A DNA stretch of 55,981 nucleotides. It comes from Chitinophaga pinensis. GTDB lineage: Bacteria; Bacteroidota; Bacteroidia; Chitinophagales; Chitinophagaceae. This document shows positions 8,864 through 18,490 of this stretch, one piece after another. The stretch's first letter is position 1. Each line of letters starts with the position of its first letter. The position numbers and the translations under genes were made by a program. The DNA lies in NCBI GenBank assembly GCA_945878115.1, contig CAMDVD010000018.1, forward strand, positions 1-55,981. Direction: 5' to 3'. The notes beneath the pieces are model-generated. The model was not told the origin of the DNA. It saw only the letters and a program-made list of their open reading frames with translations, and made no database searches.

Positions 8864-10774
8864 ATGAAATTGTACGCGAATAGAATTAGCCTGACCCTCA
8901 TTATTTGTTTTCTTACCCAAGCCACTTTCGCTTTCAATACCAATAGCGCCTACATTCCTCTGTACTCGCAGAAGACAGAGATTATGATCAAAGATGGCGA
9001 ACCAATGACGCGCACTAAATATGAAATTGTATTTAAATTTAATGATGAAAAAGCGATAACGCTCTATCATAATTATGCCATTTATTATTCTTACTTTGAT
9101 GAAATAGAACATATAGAAGCCTATACAAAAAATCCGACAGGCAATGGAAAATTTAAAACCATCGATGTCAAAGATTTTGAACCACATAGCAGTGGCGGTG
9201 GAGATGTATTTTATGATGATCAAAAAGAAATCAATATTAATTTTTTAGGACTCACTGTAGGCTCCGAAGCGCACCTAGAGTATACCGTAACCACCAAGGA
9301 AGTACACTTTACCGACCCCATGACTTTTCGTTATTATTTACCTATCGAATTAGTCCATTATGAACTTACAGTTCCAGAAGAAGTAAAGGTTTCATTTATT
9401 GAAAAAAATGTACCTACAAATTTTTATACGTTCAACAAAGTGGTAAAACGCAATGAAACAAACTATACATGGATAGCAAATAATGTAGAAGAAGAAAAAC
9501 CGTATGATAGTCCACCTTCTCGACTATATTTTACACCCCATGTGATGTATAAAATAGACGAGTATACCTCGAAAGGTAAAACACATACGGTTTCCCAAAC
9601 ACCTAAAGACTTATTTCTTTGGTATGTAGACAATATAAAGCATGTAAATACTAAGCCGTCTGCACGCATACAAGCAGTAGCAGATTCTATCACCAAAGGA
9701 GCAAGCAGTAATCGAGAAAAAATAAAACGAATTTACAATTGGGTACAACATAATGTACGTTATGTAGCATTTGAAGCAGGCATGGAAGGTATAGTACCAA
9801 GAGAGGCAGAGGCAATTTGCAATAAACGATATGGCGATTGTAAAGACATGAGTAGTTTACAATTTGCGTTGTTGCGCGCAGTAGGTATACCTGCCTATTT
9901 AACTTGGATAGGCACAAGAAAAATACCTTATACTTATACCGAATTGCCATTGAAGAATACAGATAATCATATGATTGCAACTGTAAAATTGGATGGTGAA
10001 TATGTGTTTTTAGATGCCACCGATCCGAATGGCATATTTGGTTTGCCCTCAGATCATATACAAGGCAAACAAGCCATGTTGTATAAAAGTGATACTGAAT
10101 ATGAATTGGTAATGGTTCCAGTTATAAAGGGCAAAGAAAATGCCTTGAACGAAACCTGCGAATTCAACATCCATAATAATGATGTTGAAATTAAAACAAT
10201 GTCAAACTATAAGGGATTATATGCTGGCAACTTGGCGAACCATTTATTATATTTAACAGAAAATGAAAAGGAAGATTTTGCAAAAGGCATTTGCAAATCA
10301 GTAAGCAATAATGCGATGTTGGTCCATTATACGATTGACAACAACATGGCAAATGAAAAAATGCAAATTGCATTACAATATACTATTCAGGATTATTTGA
10401 AAGAAGTAGACAAGGAAAAGTATATCAATGTTTATTTAGATAGATCATTTCAAAATGATGATATTAAAGAGGAAAATCGCACGGCTCCTTATGCTTTTAA
10501 AATAAATACAAACAATACATCCACTTATATTTTAAACATTCCTGAAAATTATAAAGTGACTTATATTCCTGAGAATGTAGAAATAAAGCAAGCACATTTC
10601 GGCGTTTCTATTCATTACAAACAAGAGAATGGAAAGTTAATTTGCGAACATAATGTGTATACCGAATTCCCAGATTTGTTGTTACATACGGAAGAATTTC
10701 CTGCATGGAATCAATATGTGAAAGCTCTTCATAATGCGTATAAAGAATCTATTATCTTAGAAAAAATTAAATAA
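8864..10774 (+). CDS. DUF3857 plus transglutaminase-like protein (catalytically complete)
   Basis: A 636-residue exported protein with a signal peptide (cleavage near ATFAFN). The N-terminal half is DUF3857; the middle is a transglutaminase-like core. The papain-type triad is intact: C326 in RYGDCKDMS, H369 in DNHMIATV and D384 in FLDATDP. The C-terminal ~200 residues are a beta-rich DUF3858-like region. These proteins are common in Bacteroidota, often in pairs; their substrate is not established. Its stop codon overlaps the start of the next gene (TAATG), implying translational coupling with its inactive-looking paralogue. Confidence 0.9.
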   Translation: MKLYANRISLTLIICFLTQATFAFNTNSAYIPLYSQKTEIMIKDGEPMTRTKYEIVFKFNDEKAITLYHNYAIYYSYFDEIEHIEAYTKNPTGNGKFKTIDVKDFEPHSSGGGDVFYDDQKEININFLGLTVGSEAHLEYTVTTKEVHFTDPMTFRYYLPIELVHYELTVPEEVKVSFIEKNVPTNFYTFNKVVKRNETNYTWIANNVEEEKPYDSPPSRLYFTPHVMYKIDEYTSKGKTHTVSQTPKDLFLWYVDNIKHVNTKPSARIQAVADSITKGASSNREKIKRIYNWVQHNVRYVAFEAGMEGIVPREAEAICNKRYGDCKDMSSLQFALLRAVGIPAYLTWIGTRKIPYTYTELPLKNTDNHMIATVKLDGEYVFLDATDPNGIFGLPSDHIQGKQAMLYKSDTEYELVMVPVIKGKENALNETCEFNIHNNDVEIKTMSNYKGLYAGNLANHLLYLTENEKEDFAKGICKSVSNNAMLVHYTIDNNMANEKMQIALQYTIQDYLKEVDKEKYINVYLDRSFQNDDIKEENRTAPYAFKINTNNTSTYILNIPENYKVTYIPENVEIKQAHFGVSIHYKQENGKLICEHNVYTEFPDLLLHTEEFPAWNQYVKALHNAYKESIILEKIK

Positions 10775-12735
10775 TGAAAAAACTATTTTGTATCGCCCTT
10801 GTCTTATTTTCTATGCAAGGCTATAGCCAGTTGTTGACTATTTCTTGGGAAGAAAAACCAGAATTGCACACGATTAAAAATGCTTCTTTTTTAAAAGAGA
10901 GTGCAATTGTAATTCGAGAAGATATACAAATGGAACTCGTTCCCAAAGGGAAGGACGATATTATGTTCATGAAAAGAATACATAGAATAATACGTGTAAA
11001 TGATGAGAAGGGTATTGAAATGTATAACAAAATAAAAATTGGATATAGTAAGGAACAACCCATTATATCTGTTAAAGCACGAACGATTACATCTACAGGA
11101 AAGGTTATTGCATTAAGTGCAGATGCTTTTAAAGACTTAACAGATGAGCAAGGAAATATGGATAAAATATTTGCAATGGAAGGTGTAGAAAAAGGTGCAG
11201 AAATAGAATATATAGTATTTCAGGAACAAAGATTTTCTTCTTTTGGAACAGAGTATATGCAAGATGCAGTGCCAACAATCGAAAATAATTTTGAATTGAT
11301 TACACCCTCTGCATTAATTTTTGAATTGAAGAGCTATAACCAAGTGAAAGTAGAAAAGGATTCGGTGTTTGAAGAAAAAAATCATGTACTAGCACATAGT
11401 GAAAATTTGATAGGTTTGGAAGAAGAAAAATATGCATCGTATTTACCACACTTTGCACGAATAGAATATGTGTTTACCTATAATTTAAATGCTAAAGGTA
11501 GAGGCATTCGTATTTACACTTGGGATGGCATTGCAAAAACCATTTATACAAGCTATTCTCAATTTACAGATAAAGAAAAAAAGGCAGTTAAAAAATTACT
11601 AGAAGATAATAAAGAATTTGCCGCATGTAATGGCAACAAAGAAAAAATAGCATGGATAGAAAATTTTGTAAAAACAACTTTTGTACAACAAGAATATGTA
11701 GCAGATGAAAATGCATCTAACATAGATTTTATTTTAAAAAATAAAGTGACAAATGAAAGTGGTATAAAAAATTTATTTGCACTGCTATTTACTGTACAAA
11801 ACATCACTTATGAAATGGGCTATACCATTAGTCGCTTTACAAAAGAATTTGATTATAATTTTGTAAATGCGGATAATCTGAAAGAATGTATGTTCTATTT
11901 TCCTGATACCAAACAGTATCTAGCGCCGAATGAACCATTTTATAGAACGCCATTTATTCCACCTACTTGGTGTGGTAACCAAAGTTTTTTTTGTAAAACT
12001 TTGCATCTTGGCGATATCATAACTGCCAGTGCAGAGAATAGAAAAATTCCAGAAATGGCGCCCGAATTGAGTTACCATAATCATGAAGTCAGTGTTACAT
12101 TCAATACAGCGATGGATACTTCTATCATTCAAATTGCCAATGAATTCAAGGGATATAATGCAATAGATGTGATGCCAATTTTTGTTTTCTTAGAAAAAGA
12201 AAAAAGAGATGAAGCTACTAAAGATGTTTTGCGAACTAGCCAAAAGGATGAGAAGATAGATAATTTTAAATATGAAAATAATGATTACAAATCGTTTATG
12301 ATGGGTAAGCCATTGCGCGTAAGTGCAACCATACATGCAACTAATAATATTGAAAAAGCAGGGAATAAATACTTGTTTAAAATAGGCGAACTTATTGGTC
12401 GACAAGAAGAAATGTACCAAGAGAAAGAAAGGAAATTTGACTTAGAAATACCCAATGCGCATCAGTATGCTAGACATATTAAAGTGACCATACCAGCTGG
12501 GTATAAAGTAAACAATGTAGACAAATTAAAGATGAATGTATTAGCCAATGTAGATGGTCGAGAATCCTGTAAGTTCGTATCTGATTATACCTTAACTGGA
12601 AATATATTGGAAGTAAATGTGTTTGAAATATACCATGAAACGTTTACTGCTAAGAAAGAATATGATACTTATAAAAAGGTAATAAATGCTTCTGCGGACT
12701 TTAATAAAATAGTAGTGGTATTGGAGAAATTGTAA
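10774..12735 (+). CDS. DUF3857-type protein with degenerate transglutaminase-like core
   Basis: A 653-residue paralogue of the upstream gene, with a signal peptide (MKKLFCIALVLFSMQGYSQ) and the same layout. Where the active paralogue has GDCKDMS this one has TNESGIKN (around residues 326-332), so no catalytic cysteine is present. DNHM has become DNLK, and LDATDP has become LAPNEP. All three triad positions therefore appear lost, by my manual alignment anchored on the shared FALL segment. The start ATG overlaps the preceding stop by one base. It is probably a structural or regulatory partner of the active protein. It ends at a very strong bidirectional hairpin. Confidence 0.87.
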   Translation: MKKLFCIALVLFSMQGYSQLLTISWEEKPELHTIKNASFLKESAIVIREDIQMELVPKGKDDIMFMKRIHRIIRVNDEKGIEMYNKIKIGYSKEQPIISVKARTITSTGKVIALSADAFKDLTDEQGNMDKIFAMEGVEKGAEIEYIVFQEQRFSSFGTEYMQDAVPTIENNFELITPSALIFELKSYNQVKVEKDSVFEEKNHVLAHSENLIGLEEEKYASYLPHFARIEYVFTYNLNAKGRGIRIYTWDGIAKTIYTSYSQFTDKEKKAVKKLLEDNKEFAACNGNKEKIAWIENFVKTTFVQQEYVADENASNIDFILKNKVTNESGIKNLFALLFTVQNITYEMGYTISRFTKEFDYNFVNADNLKECMFYFPDTKQYLAPNEPFYRTPFIPPTWCGNQSFFCKTLHLGDIITASAENRKIPEMAPELSYHNHEVSVTFNTAMDTSIIQIANEFKGYNAIDVMPIFVFLEKEKRDEATKDVLRTSQKDEKIDNFKYENNDYKSFMMGKPLRVSATIHATNNIEKAGNKYLFKIGELIGRQEEMYQEKERKFDLEIPNAHQYARHIKVTIPAGYKVNNVDKLKMNVLANVDGRESCKFVSDYTLTGNILEVNVFEIYHETFTAKKEYDTYKKVINASADFNKIVVVLEKL

Positions 12736-12749
12736 GACAAGACAAAACG

Positions 12750-12801
12750 AATTATACTAAAAAATGCGAATCAAAATCGATTCGCATTTTTTAGTATAAT
12801 T
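12750..12801. terminator. Bidirectional terminator, perfect 23-bp stem
   Basis: Arms 12750-12772 and 12779-12801 are perfectly complementary with the loop AAAATC. The stem is A/T at its base and GC-rich next to the loop (TGCGAATC/GATTCGCA). It separates the plus-strand DUF3857 pair from the convergent DUF6580 gene and would terminate both. Confidence 0.92.
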
Positions 12802-12811
12802 TATTTTAATT

Positions 12812-13384
12812 TTAAATGACTTGCATTTTATTTTCTCTGATTTGTATTGCAGATAAAAGACCAAAAGCTATTGTTGAGAAAAGTAAATCACCCATAAAGC
12901 TATTGACAAAAAATGTAGTTGCCATTTCATATTTGTAGAATGGTATGGCCATCGTATAGCAAGTGATTAAACCTGAAAAACTAAATCCGTAATAACCTTG
13001 TAAAAAGGTTCCGAAATTAGACAACAAAAAGAAAATCAAGGAACCTGTTAATGTGAAGCCGGCAATTTGTAAAGGTTTGCGTTTCACCAATTGAGTACCT
13101 AACAGTGTAACCAAAGCCAATGCACCATAATTGATAAATTGTGAAATGCCATAAAATCCAGGTGTTTTTGTAAACAATTCTAATCCAAGATCAGATAAGA
13201 ACATAGCTACAAGTGGAATCAGATAAGCCCATTTGCGATTTTGTAAAATACTCCCACTGAATAAACCGATGGCGGCAATAGGAACTAAATTGTACAAATG
13301 TGCTTCAGCATTAATCACTCTGAAAATGGCAGTGATAAAAATGAGTATGCAAACGAAGGCTATAGAATTAGTATTATTTTTCAT
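12812..13384 (-). CDS. DUF6580 family integral membrane protein
   Basis: About 190 residues with five to six hydrophobic segments (for example FVCILIFITAIFRVI and AYLIPLVAMFLSDLGLEL). The layout, with an early AEAHLYNLVPIAAIGLFSG motif and a closing FFVNSFMGDLLFSTIAFGLL segment, matches DUF6580, a putative transporter family resembling ECF-type S components. The start is taken at ATG 13384; 13393 is three codons longer. The substrate is unknown. It lies 40 bases downstream of the sugar-phosphate isomerase gene on the same strand, so the two are probably co-transcribed. Confidence 0.82.
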   Translation of the reverse strand: MKNNTNSIAFVCILIFITAIFRVINAEAHLYNLVPIAAIGLFSGSILQNRKWAYLIPLVAMFLSDLGLELFTKTPGFYGISQFINYGALALVTLLGTQLVKRKPLQIAGFTLTGSLIFFLLSNFGTFLQGYYGFSFSGLITCYTMAIPFYKYEMATTFFVNSFMGDLLFSTIAFGLLSAIQIRENKMQVI

Positions 13385-13423
13385 AGGGGGCAAATTTCTA
13401 CTTTGTTATTGACAATTGCAACA

Positions 13424-14407
13424 TTATTTTTTCGCCATAGTACCTTTCAAGAAATCAATTACTTTTACTTCTATTGCATCTGCTCCATTCAAGTCTGCTA
13501 GGAATACAGATACCCAATCGGTCAGATGAATAAAATAGAAGGAGCGCTCCCAAAAATTTTCGCCTTTAGTTTTTATTTCGATTATGTTGTTCGAATATTT
13601 TTTAATTACGGTTTTCAAAATGCGCATACGCTCTATATTGCGTTCATAATCACTTGCATTGCTACATAGTATTATCGCAAGTTCATCATGAGCTGTTTTC
13701 CAACCTACTATTTCATTGTGGGTCATTTCTGGAGTTATATTATGCCAAGCAAGTACTTTACTGTTTTCATTTAATTGTTGTCTAAAGCGAATTGCTAAAC
13801 CTTCATTACCTACAACACTATATATGGCAATTAATTTATTTAATAATTTAGAGGCGATTGTTTGCGCTTGCTTCTGTATAGCTTTTGTTTCTTTTTTTAC
13901 CAACTCAATTGCGCTTAATAATTCTTTTTCAAATGAGACATTTAATAGGTTTGCGTAATAGAGAATGTATAAAATTTGAACTAAGGAATAGCCCAAACAT
14001 GCACGTGGTGGCATTCCAGCGGGAATGACGATACAAGGATATTTATTTTTTTTAGCAAAATCTGCAAGTAACCCACCAGATGTAATGCAAACAATAATGG
14101 CTTTTCTTTTTTTGGCTTCTTGAACAGCTTGTATGGTTTCTTCGGTATTACCAGAATAAGAACAAGCAATGAAAAGCGTATTTTTTTGTACGCTTTTTGG
14201 AATAGCGTAATTTTTATTTACAGCAAACGGAATACTCAATTTATCGTTCATATAATCTTGAACAATAGTGCCACCTATTCCACTTCCACCTAAGCCACTG
14301 AGCAATACTTGATTGAAAGTGGTGTTTTCAAAATTGATTTTATTTGCTCTACCAATGGCGATAGCTTCGCTCAATTGTTGCGGGAATTGTTGAATTAATT
14401 TTTTCAT
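13424..14407 (-). CDS. Bifunctional phosphoglucose/phosphomannose isomerase (SIS domain)
   Basis: A 327-residue cytoplasmic isomerase with two SIS domains, interconverting glucose-6-phosphate, mannose-6-phosphate and fructose-6-phosphate. Visible signatures are GLGGSGIGGTIVQDY, the phosphate-binding ACSYSGNTEETI, PPRACLGYS and the catalytic-region HNEIVGW, all typical of the PGI/PMI family of archaea and Bacteroidota rather than classical Pgi. It is divergent from yraN: the 31-base gap contains TAAATTTA (14424-14431), a palindromic core that could serve as -7 element for both directions. Confidence 0.9.
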   Translation of the reverse strand: MKKLIQQFPQQLSEAIAIGRANKINFENTTFNQVLLSGLGGSGIGGTIVQDYMNDKLSIPFAVNKNYAIPKSVQKNTLFIACSYSGNTEETIQAVQEAKKRKAIIVCITSGGLLADFAKKNKYPCIVIPAGMPPRACLGYSLVQILYILYYANLLNVSFEKELLSAIELVKKETKAIQKQAQTIASKLLNKLIAIYSVVGNEGLAIRFRQQLNENSKVLAWHNITPEMTHNEIVGWKTAHDELAIILCSNASDYERNIERMRILKTVIKKYSNNIIEIKTKGENFWERSFYFIHLTDWVSVFLADLNGADAIEVKVIDFLKGTMAKK

Positions 14408-14438
14408 AAATAAGTAAAACCTGTAAATTTAGCACAAA

Positions 14439-14792
14439 ATGAATAGAAATAGAAACATTGGCAATCAAGGAGAAGCAATGGCTATAGAATATTTGCAAAA
14501 ACAAGGGTATTTAATTATAGAAAAGAATTGGACAACAGGCCATAAAGAAATTGATATTATTGCGCAGCAAGAAGATATTTATATATTTATTGAAGTAAAA
14601 ACACGAACAACCACTTTGCATGGAATGCCCGAAGAATCTATATCTGCAAGGAAAATAGAAAGCGTTATTGAAGCGGCGCGTATTTATTTGTACGACAAAA
14701 AATACAAGGACATTCGCTTTGATGTCATTTCTATTTTACTACAAAAAAATAAAGAGCCAGAGCTATTACATATAAAAGATGCTTTTTATTAA
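14439..14792 (+). CDS. YraN/UPF0102 family nuclease-like protein
   Basis: A 117-residue protein with the family pattern: RNIGNQGEAMAIEYLQKQGY at the start, then the endonuclease-like core EIDIIAQQEDIYIFIEVKTR, in which D, E and K (the D-x(n)-E-V-K set) resemble a Holliday-junction-resolvase or restriction-endonuclease fold. The true role is unsettled. It is divergent from the isomerase gene and convergent with the kelch gene, with an A/T-only palindrome across both stop codons. Confidence 0.9.
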   Translation: MNRNRNIGNQGEAMAIEYLQKQGYLIIEKNWTTGHKEIDIIAQQEDIYIFIEVKTRTTTLHGMPEESISARKIESVIEAARIYLYDKKYKDIRFDVISILLQKNKEPELLHIKDAFY

Positions 14793-14818
14793 TTATTTTT
14801 TAGAAAGAAAATAATTAA
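14789..14818. terminator. Possible A/T-only bidirectional hairpin
   Basis: Arms TTAATTATTTT (14789-14799) and AAAATAATTAA (14808-14818) are perfect complements but contain no G/C pair, so the hairpin is thermally weak. It covers the stop codons of both convergent genes. Confidence 0.4.
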
Positions 14819-17130
14819 CGCAATAAGGTTACATCACCTTTTATTAATCGTTTTTCACCATTTTTATCTAGATACTCCATAAAATAATAGTAAGTAGAAA
14901 TAGGTGCTTTTTCACCTTTGTAATTTCCATCCCATCCAAATGTTGGGTCTGTAGCTGAAAATACTTTTTCGCCCCAGCGATTATAAATATTAAAGTGCAA
15001 TAAATGAAGTTGATAAGCGAGTATATGAAACTCGTCGTTTAGTCCATCTCCATTCGGACTGAAAGAATTTGGGATAAATAAATGGTCGTTATATAAAACA
15101 TTTCCACAATGAATTGCTGTATCACTGCATCCAAGCGTATTATATGCAATAAGTGTGAAACAGTATTGCCCAACAGAAGATGCCAAATAGTTAATAGGAA
15201 CGTTTGATCCTAAATATTTATTTCCTATAAACCAATCATAGTGCGTTGTAAATTGGCTCGTATTTATTAAATGTAAAGTAGGTGAATCGATTAAAACTGA
15301 AGAAGGTGAAATAATAAAATCTGCAATTGGGTTTGGAATAACTCGAATGGTAAAATGACTAGTGTCATTCGCATTACATCCAAAGCGTGTACCAGTAATC
15401 GTATACGTTGTTGTATCTGTCGGTGAAAATAAAGCAAACGAATCTTCAGGTGTATAGGATACAGATGTTGATGGCGAAAATTGAAAATGGTAGGTACTAT
15501 CGAGTGGTAATGAATACGTGGAATTAGCACAAATAGTTCCATCTTGAAAAGGTGGAAGAAAAAAGTTGTTTACGACGATAGTAAATGTAATTGAAATTGT
15601 ATTGGAACAAGTATTTTTTTTATCTGCAATTACTGTATACGTGGTGGTGGTAGAGGGTTGGAATGTAATGATACTTGTATCTGCATTGAACGTATATCCT
15701 GTGTTTGGTTGCACCGTAATTTCATAGGATGTATCTACAGGCATAATGGTGTTTTCGCCAATACATAATGAAGTATCCATTGGAGGATGTAATACCAATA
15801 ATTCTATATTGTTTGGATGGAAATTAATACAATTGGTATCGGGTGCATAATACCATAAATCATTGCTATTATGAACTATGCCATTGTTTGCCAATCCGCC
15901 AAATACCCAAACACCTTGTTTTTTATCTACCCACATGCAATGTCCTTGTCGAGGTGGTGGAATATTGGTAGCAGATGAAACGCCTTTTGTTCCATAACTA
16001 GATGAAATAGTACTTGTAGAATCGCCCCATACCCAACGCCAAGTATTTTCTTTTGGACTATAAATCCATAAATCACTACTAGGTCCTTGTTGATAAACAT
16101 TACCTCCATGAAACCAAAATAATCCATCACATGCAGAGTTATTATAAGCGGATCTAGATTCAATTCTAATACCCGGACTTCTATCCACAGATGCTGTACA
16201 TTTACTGATAAAATTTTTATTACTATTTACGCCAATACCTTGTTCACCACTAACCCAAGTCCATAAATTGGTGGCAGGATCGTATAACCATAAGGTAGAA
16301 GTGATACCATTAAAGCTTGCAAAGCCCATATAGAATTTATCATTTTTATCCTGCCAATAGATAAAACCATTTTTCGCAAAAGGTTGATTTGAAGCAGCTG
16401 GAACACCTTTAGTACCATAAGAAGGAACCGCTGGTGAACTTCCATTTCCCTTCATCCAAGTCCATGCATTAGAGCTCATGGTATATTTCCAAACATTTGA
16501 ATTTTGATATAACCATAGATTGTTTAAAGAATCTATCCATGCAACTTTGTTTTCATTATTAGCGCCCGGTGTATTGGCATTGTCCGAAACTCCTTGTGTG
16601 CCATAGACAGCCGCTTGGTTAGGTAATCCACTACCTTTTACCCAAGTCCATTCATTGCTTGCAATGTCATATTTCCAAAGGTCTCCATATTTGTGCATCA
16701 ACCATAGATTGTTCGAAGAATCGGTCCAAGAAATACCTGTGGTTTGCGTTGCAGGTGGAAAATTATTGACAGAAGGAATGCCTTGCGTTCCGAATACACC
16801 AGCAGTATTATTGTTTGTTTGTGGGCCACTCATCCAAGTCCATTCATTGGTAGTTGGTTTATACCGCCATAGATCATTGTTCGTATTAAATCCACTTGTA
16901 AAAGCACCGCCGAATATCCAAAAATTTCCACTCGTATCGAGCCAATGTATACAATGATAGCGAGCAGGTGGTTCATTGATTGGACTAGAAACTCCCAATA
17001 CACCGTAGTTCCCTAAAGTGGCTACGCTATCCCCTTTTATCCAAGTCCATTGTCCATTTTGTGCTTCAACTTGATTAAGTAGCGTACACAAAAAAACAAG
17101 CAAGAATATAGGGACTCTCTTTATCATCAA
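14815..17130 (-). CDS. Kelch-type beta-propeller protein with T9SS type B (gliding-motility-associated) C-terminal domain
   Basis: A 771-residue protein with a signal peptide ending QVEAQ. Six repeats of about 65 residues follow, with the pattern W-x-W-x-x-G, YGTxGV, NxPPAR, a W-x-D step and DLWxYxxxTNEWTW; this fits a six-bladed kelch propeller. Then come two Ig/PKD-like segments (about residues 440-600), a PKD-like domain and the C-terminal module beginning FIPNSFSPNGDGLNDEF and ending in a KGDVTLLR strand. That module is the CHU_C or T9SS type B signal. Cell-surface or secreted location is inferred; the ligand is unknown. Confidence 0.93.
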   Translation of the reverse strand: MMIKRVPIFLLVFLCTLLNQVEAQNGQWTWIKGDSVATLGNYGVLGVSSPINEPPARYHCIHWLDTSGNFWIFGGAFTSGFNTNNDLWRYKPTTNEWTWMSGPQTNNNTAGVFGTQGIPSVNNFPPATQTTGISWTDSSNNLWLMHKYGDLWKYDIASNEWTWVKGSGLPNQAAVYGTQGVSDNANTPGANNENKVAWIDSLNNLWLYQNSNVWKYTMSSNAWTWMKGNGSSPAVPSYGTKGVPAASNQPFAKNGFIYWQDKNDKFYMGFASFNGITSTLWLYDPATNLWTWVSGEQGIGVNSNKNFISKCTASVDRSPGIRIESRSAYNNSACDGLFWFHGGNVYQQGPSSDLWIYSPKENTWRWVWGDSTSTISSSYGTKGVSSATNIPPPRQGHCMWVDKKQGVWVFGGLANNGIVHNSNDLWYYAPDTNCINFHPNNIELLVLHPPMDTSLCIGENTIMPVDTSYEITVQPNTGYTFNADTSIITFQPSTTTTYTVIADKKNTCSNTISITFTIVVNNFFLPPFQDGTICANSTYSLPLDSTYHFQFSPSTSVSYTPEDSFALFSPTDTTTYTITGTRFGCNANDTSHFTIRVIPNPIADFIISPSSVLIDSPTLHLINTSQFTTHYDWFIGNKYLGSNVPINYLASSVGQYCFTLIAYNTLGCSDTAIHCGNVLYNDHLFIPNSFSPNGDGLNDEFHILAYQLHLLHFNIYNRWGEKVFSATDPTFGWDGNYKGEKAPISTYYYFMEYLDKNGEKRLIKGDVTLLR

Positions 17131-17215
17131 TGCATTGAAAAATTAAAGATAGAGAATAATTTTTGGAATTCCCATCAATCTTAAATCATCCAATTTTCAA
17201 ATCAAAATTACCTTC

Positions 17216-17223
17216 TATCTTTG
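17216..17223 (+). promoter_or_regulatory. -7 promoter element of kbl
   Basis: TATCTTTG matches the Bacteroidota -7 consensus TAnnTTTG, 18 bases before ATG 17242. A possible TTG start at 17221 overlaps this element, which argues for ATG 17242. The -33 element is poor. Confidence 0.6.
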
Positions 17224-17241
17224 TCCGCAAAATCAAAAATC

Positions 17242-18429
17242 ATGAACCAAAAATTAGTAGATCGAATAGGAAGTGAAATAACAGAAATAAAAGAAGCAGG
17301 ATTGTTTAAAAATGAGCGAATAATTTCATCTGTACAATCAGCACATATTACCGCAAATGGTGAAAACGTATTGAACTTTTGCGCAAACAATTATTTGGGT
17401 TTATCCTCACATCCGAAAACAATTGAAGCTGCACATCATGCTATTGATAATCGTGGTTATGGTATGAGTAGTGTTCGATTTATTTGCGGTACACAGGATA
17501 TTCATAAAGAATTGGAAGCTAAACTTTCTACCTTTTTAGGTACAGAAGATACTATACTTTATTGCGCAGCCTTTGATGCGAATGGCGGATTGTTTGAACC
17601 TTTATTGAATGAGCAAGATGCTATCATTTCAGATGAATTGAATCATGCTTCCATCATTGATGGAGTGAGACTTTGCAAAGCCGAAAGACATCGTTATAAG
17701 CATGGTGATATGAAAGAGCTAGAAGAAAAATTAATTGCTACTCAACATTGCCGTAGTCGTATGATAGCGACGGATAGTGTGTTTAGTATGGATGGTACGA
17801 TTGCAAAATTAGATCTCATTTGTGACCTTGCCGATAAGTATGATGCTATCGTCATGATAGATGAATCGCACTCGAGTGGGTTTATGGGTAAAACAGGTAG
17901 AGGTGTGCATGAGTTGTGTCATGTGATGGATAGAGTAGATATTATTACTGGTACTTTGGGCAAAGCTTTGGGTGGCGCAAGTGGTGGTTTTACCAGCGGT
18001 CGTAAGGAAGTGATAGACATGCTTCGCCAAAAAAGTAGACCTTATTTATTTTCCAATACGGTAGCACCAAGTGTAGTAGGTGCATCTATTGCGATATTAG
18101 ATATGCTGAGTGAAACAACTGCTTTGCGTGATAAGCTAGAACAAAATACCATTTACTTTAGAGAACAAATTACCCAAGCAGGTTTTGATATTAAACCCGG
18201 CATACATCCTATTGTGCCTATCATGTTGTATGATGCGGTATTAGCGCAAAAGATGGCTGCACGAATGCTCGAAGAAGGAATATATGTAGTTGGATTTTTC
18301 TTTCCAGTGGTAGCGAAAGGCAATGCGCGTATTCGAGTACAAATCAGTGCAGGACATGAGCGTAGCGATTTAGACAAAGCTATAGCTGCATTTACAAAAG
18401 TGGGAAAAGAATTGGGCGTGATTAAATAA
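17242..18429 (+). CDS. kbl: Glycine C-acetyltransferase (2-amino-3-ketobutyrate CoA ligase)
   Basis: A 395-residue PLP enzyme that cleaves 2-amino-3-ketobutyrate with CoA into glycine and acetyl-CoA, the second step of threonine degradation. It matches E. coli Kbl closely through [38 protein letters not shown] and [11 protein letters not shown]. The PLP lysine is K241 in [14 protein letters not shown]. The RFICGTQ signature favours Kbl over serine palmitoyltransferase or BioF. The partner tdh (threonine dehydrogenase) is not in the window. Confidence 0.95.
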   Translation: MNQKLVDRIGSEITEIKEAGLFKNERIISSVQSAHITANGENVLNFCANNYLGLSSHPKTIEAAHHAIDNRGYGMSSVRFICGTQDIHKELEAKLSTFLGTEDTILYCAAFDANGGLFEPLLNEQDAIISDELNHASIIDGVRLCKAERHRYKHGDMKELEEKLIATQHCRSRMIATDSVFSMDGTIAKLDLICDLADKYDAIVMIDESHSSGFMGKTGRGVHELCHVMDRVDIITGTLGKALGGASGGFTSGRKEVIDMLRQKSRPYLFSNTVAPSVVGASIAILDMLSETTALRDKLEQNTIYFREQITQAGFDIKPGIHPIVPIMLYDAVLAQKMAARMLEEGIYVVGFFFPVVAKGNARIRVQISAGHERSDLDKAIAAFTKVGKELGVIK

Positions 18430-18490
18430 AATAAATCTATTAGAAGCCTACAAACTATTCTGATTTTTGCAGATGAAATTGCAATCGCAT

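Noticed and set aside
17221-17241. TTG start seven codons upstream in kbl
   Set aside because: The TTG falls within the TATCTTTG promoter element, so it would not be transcribed.
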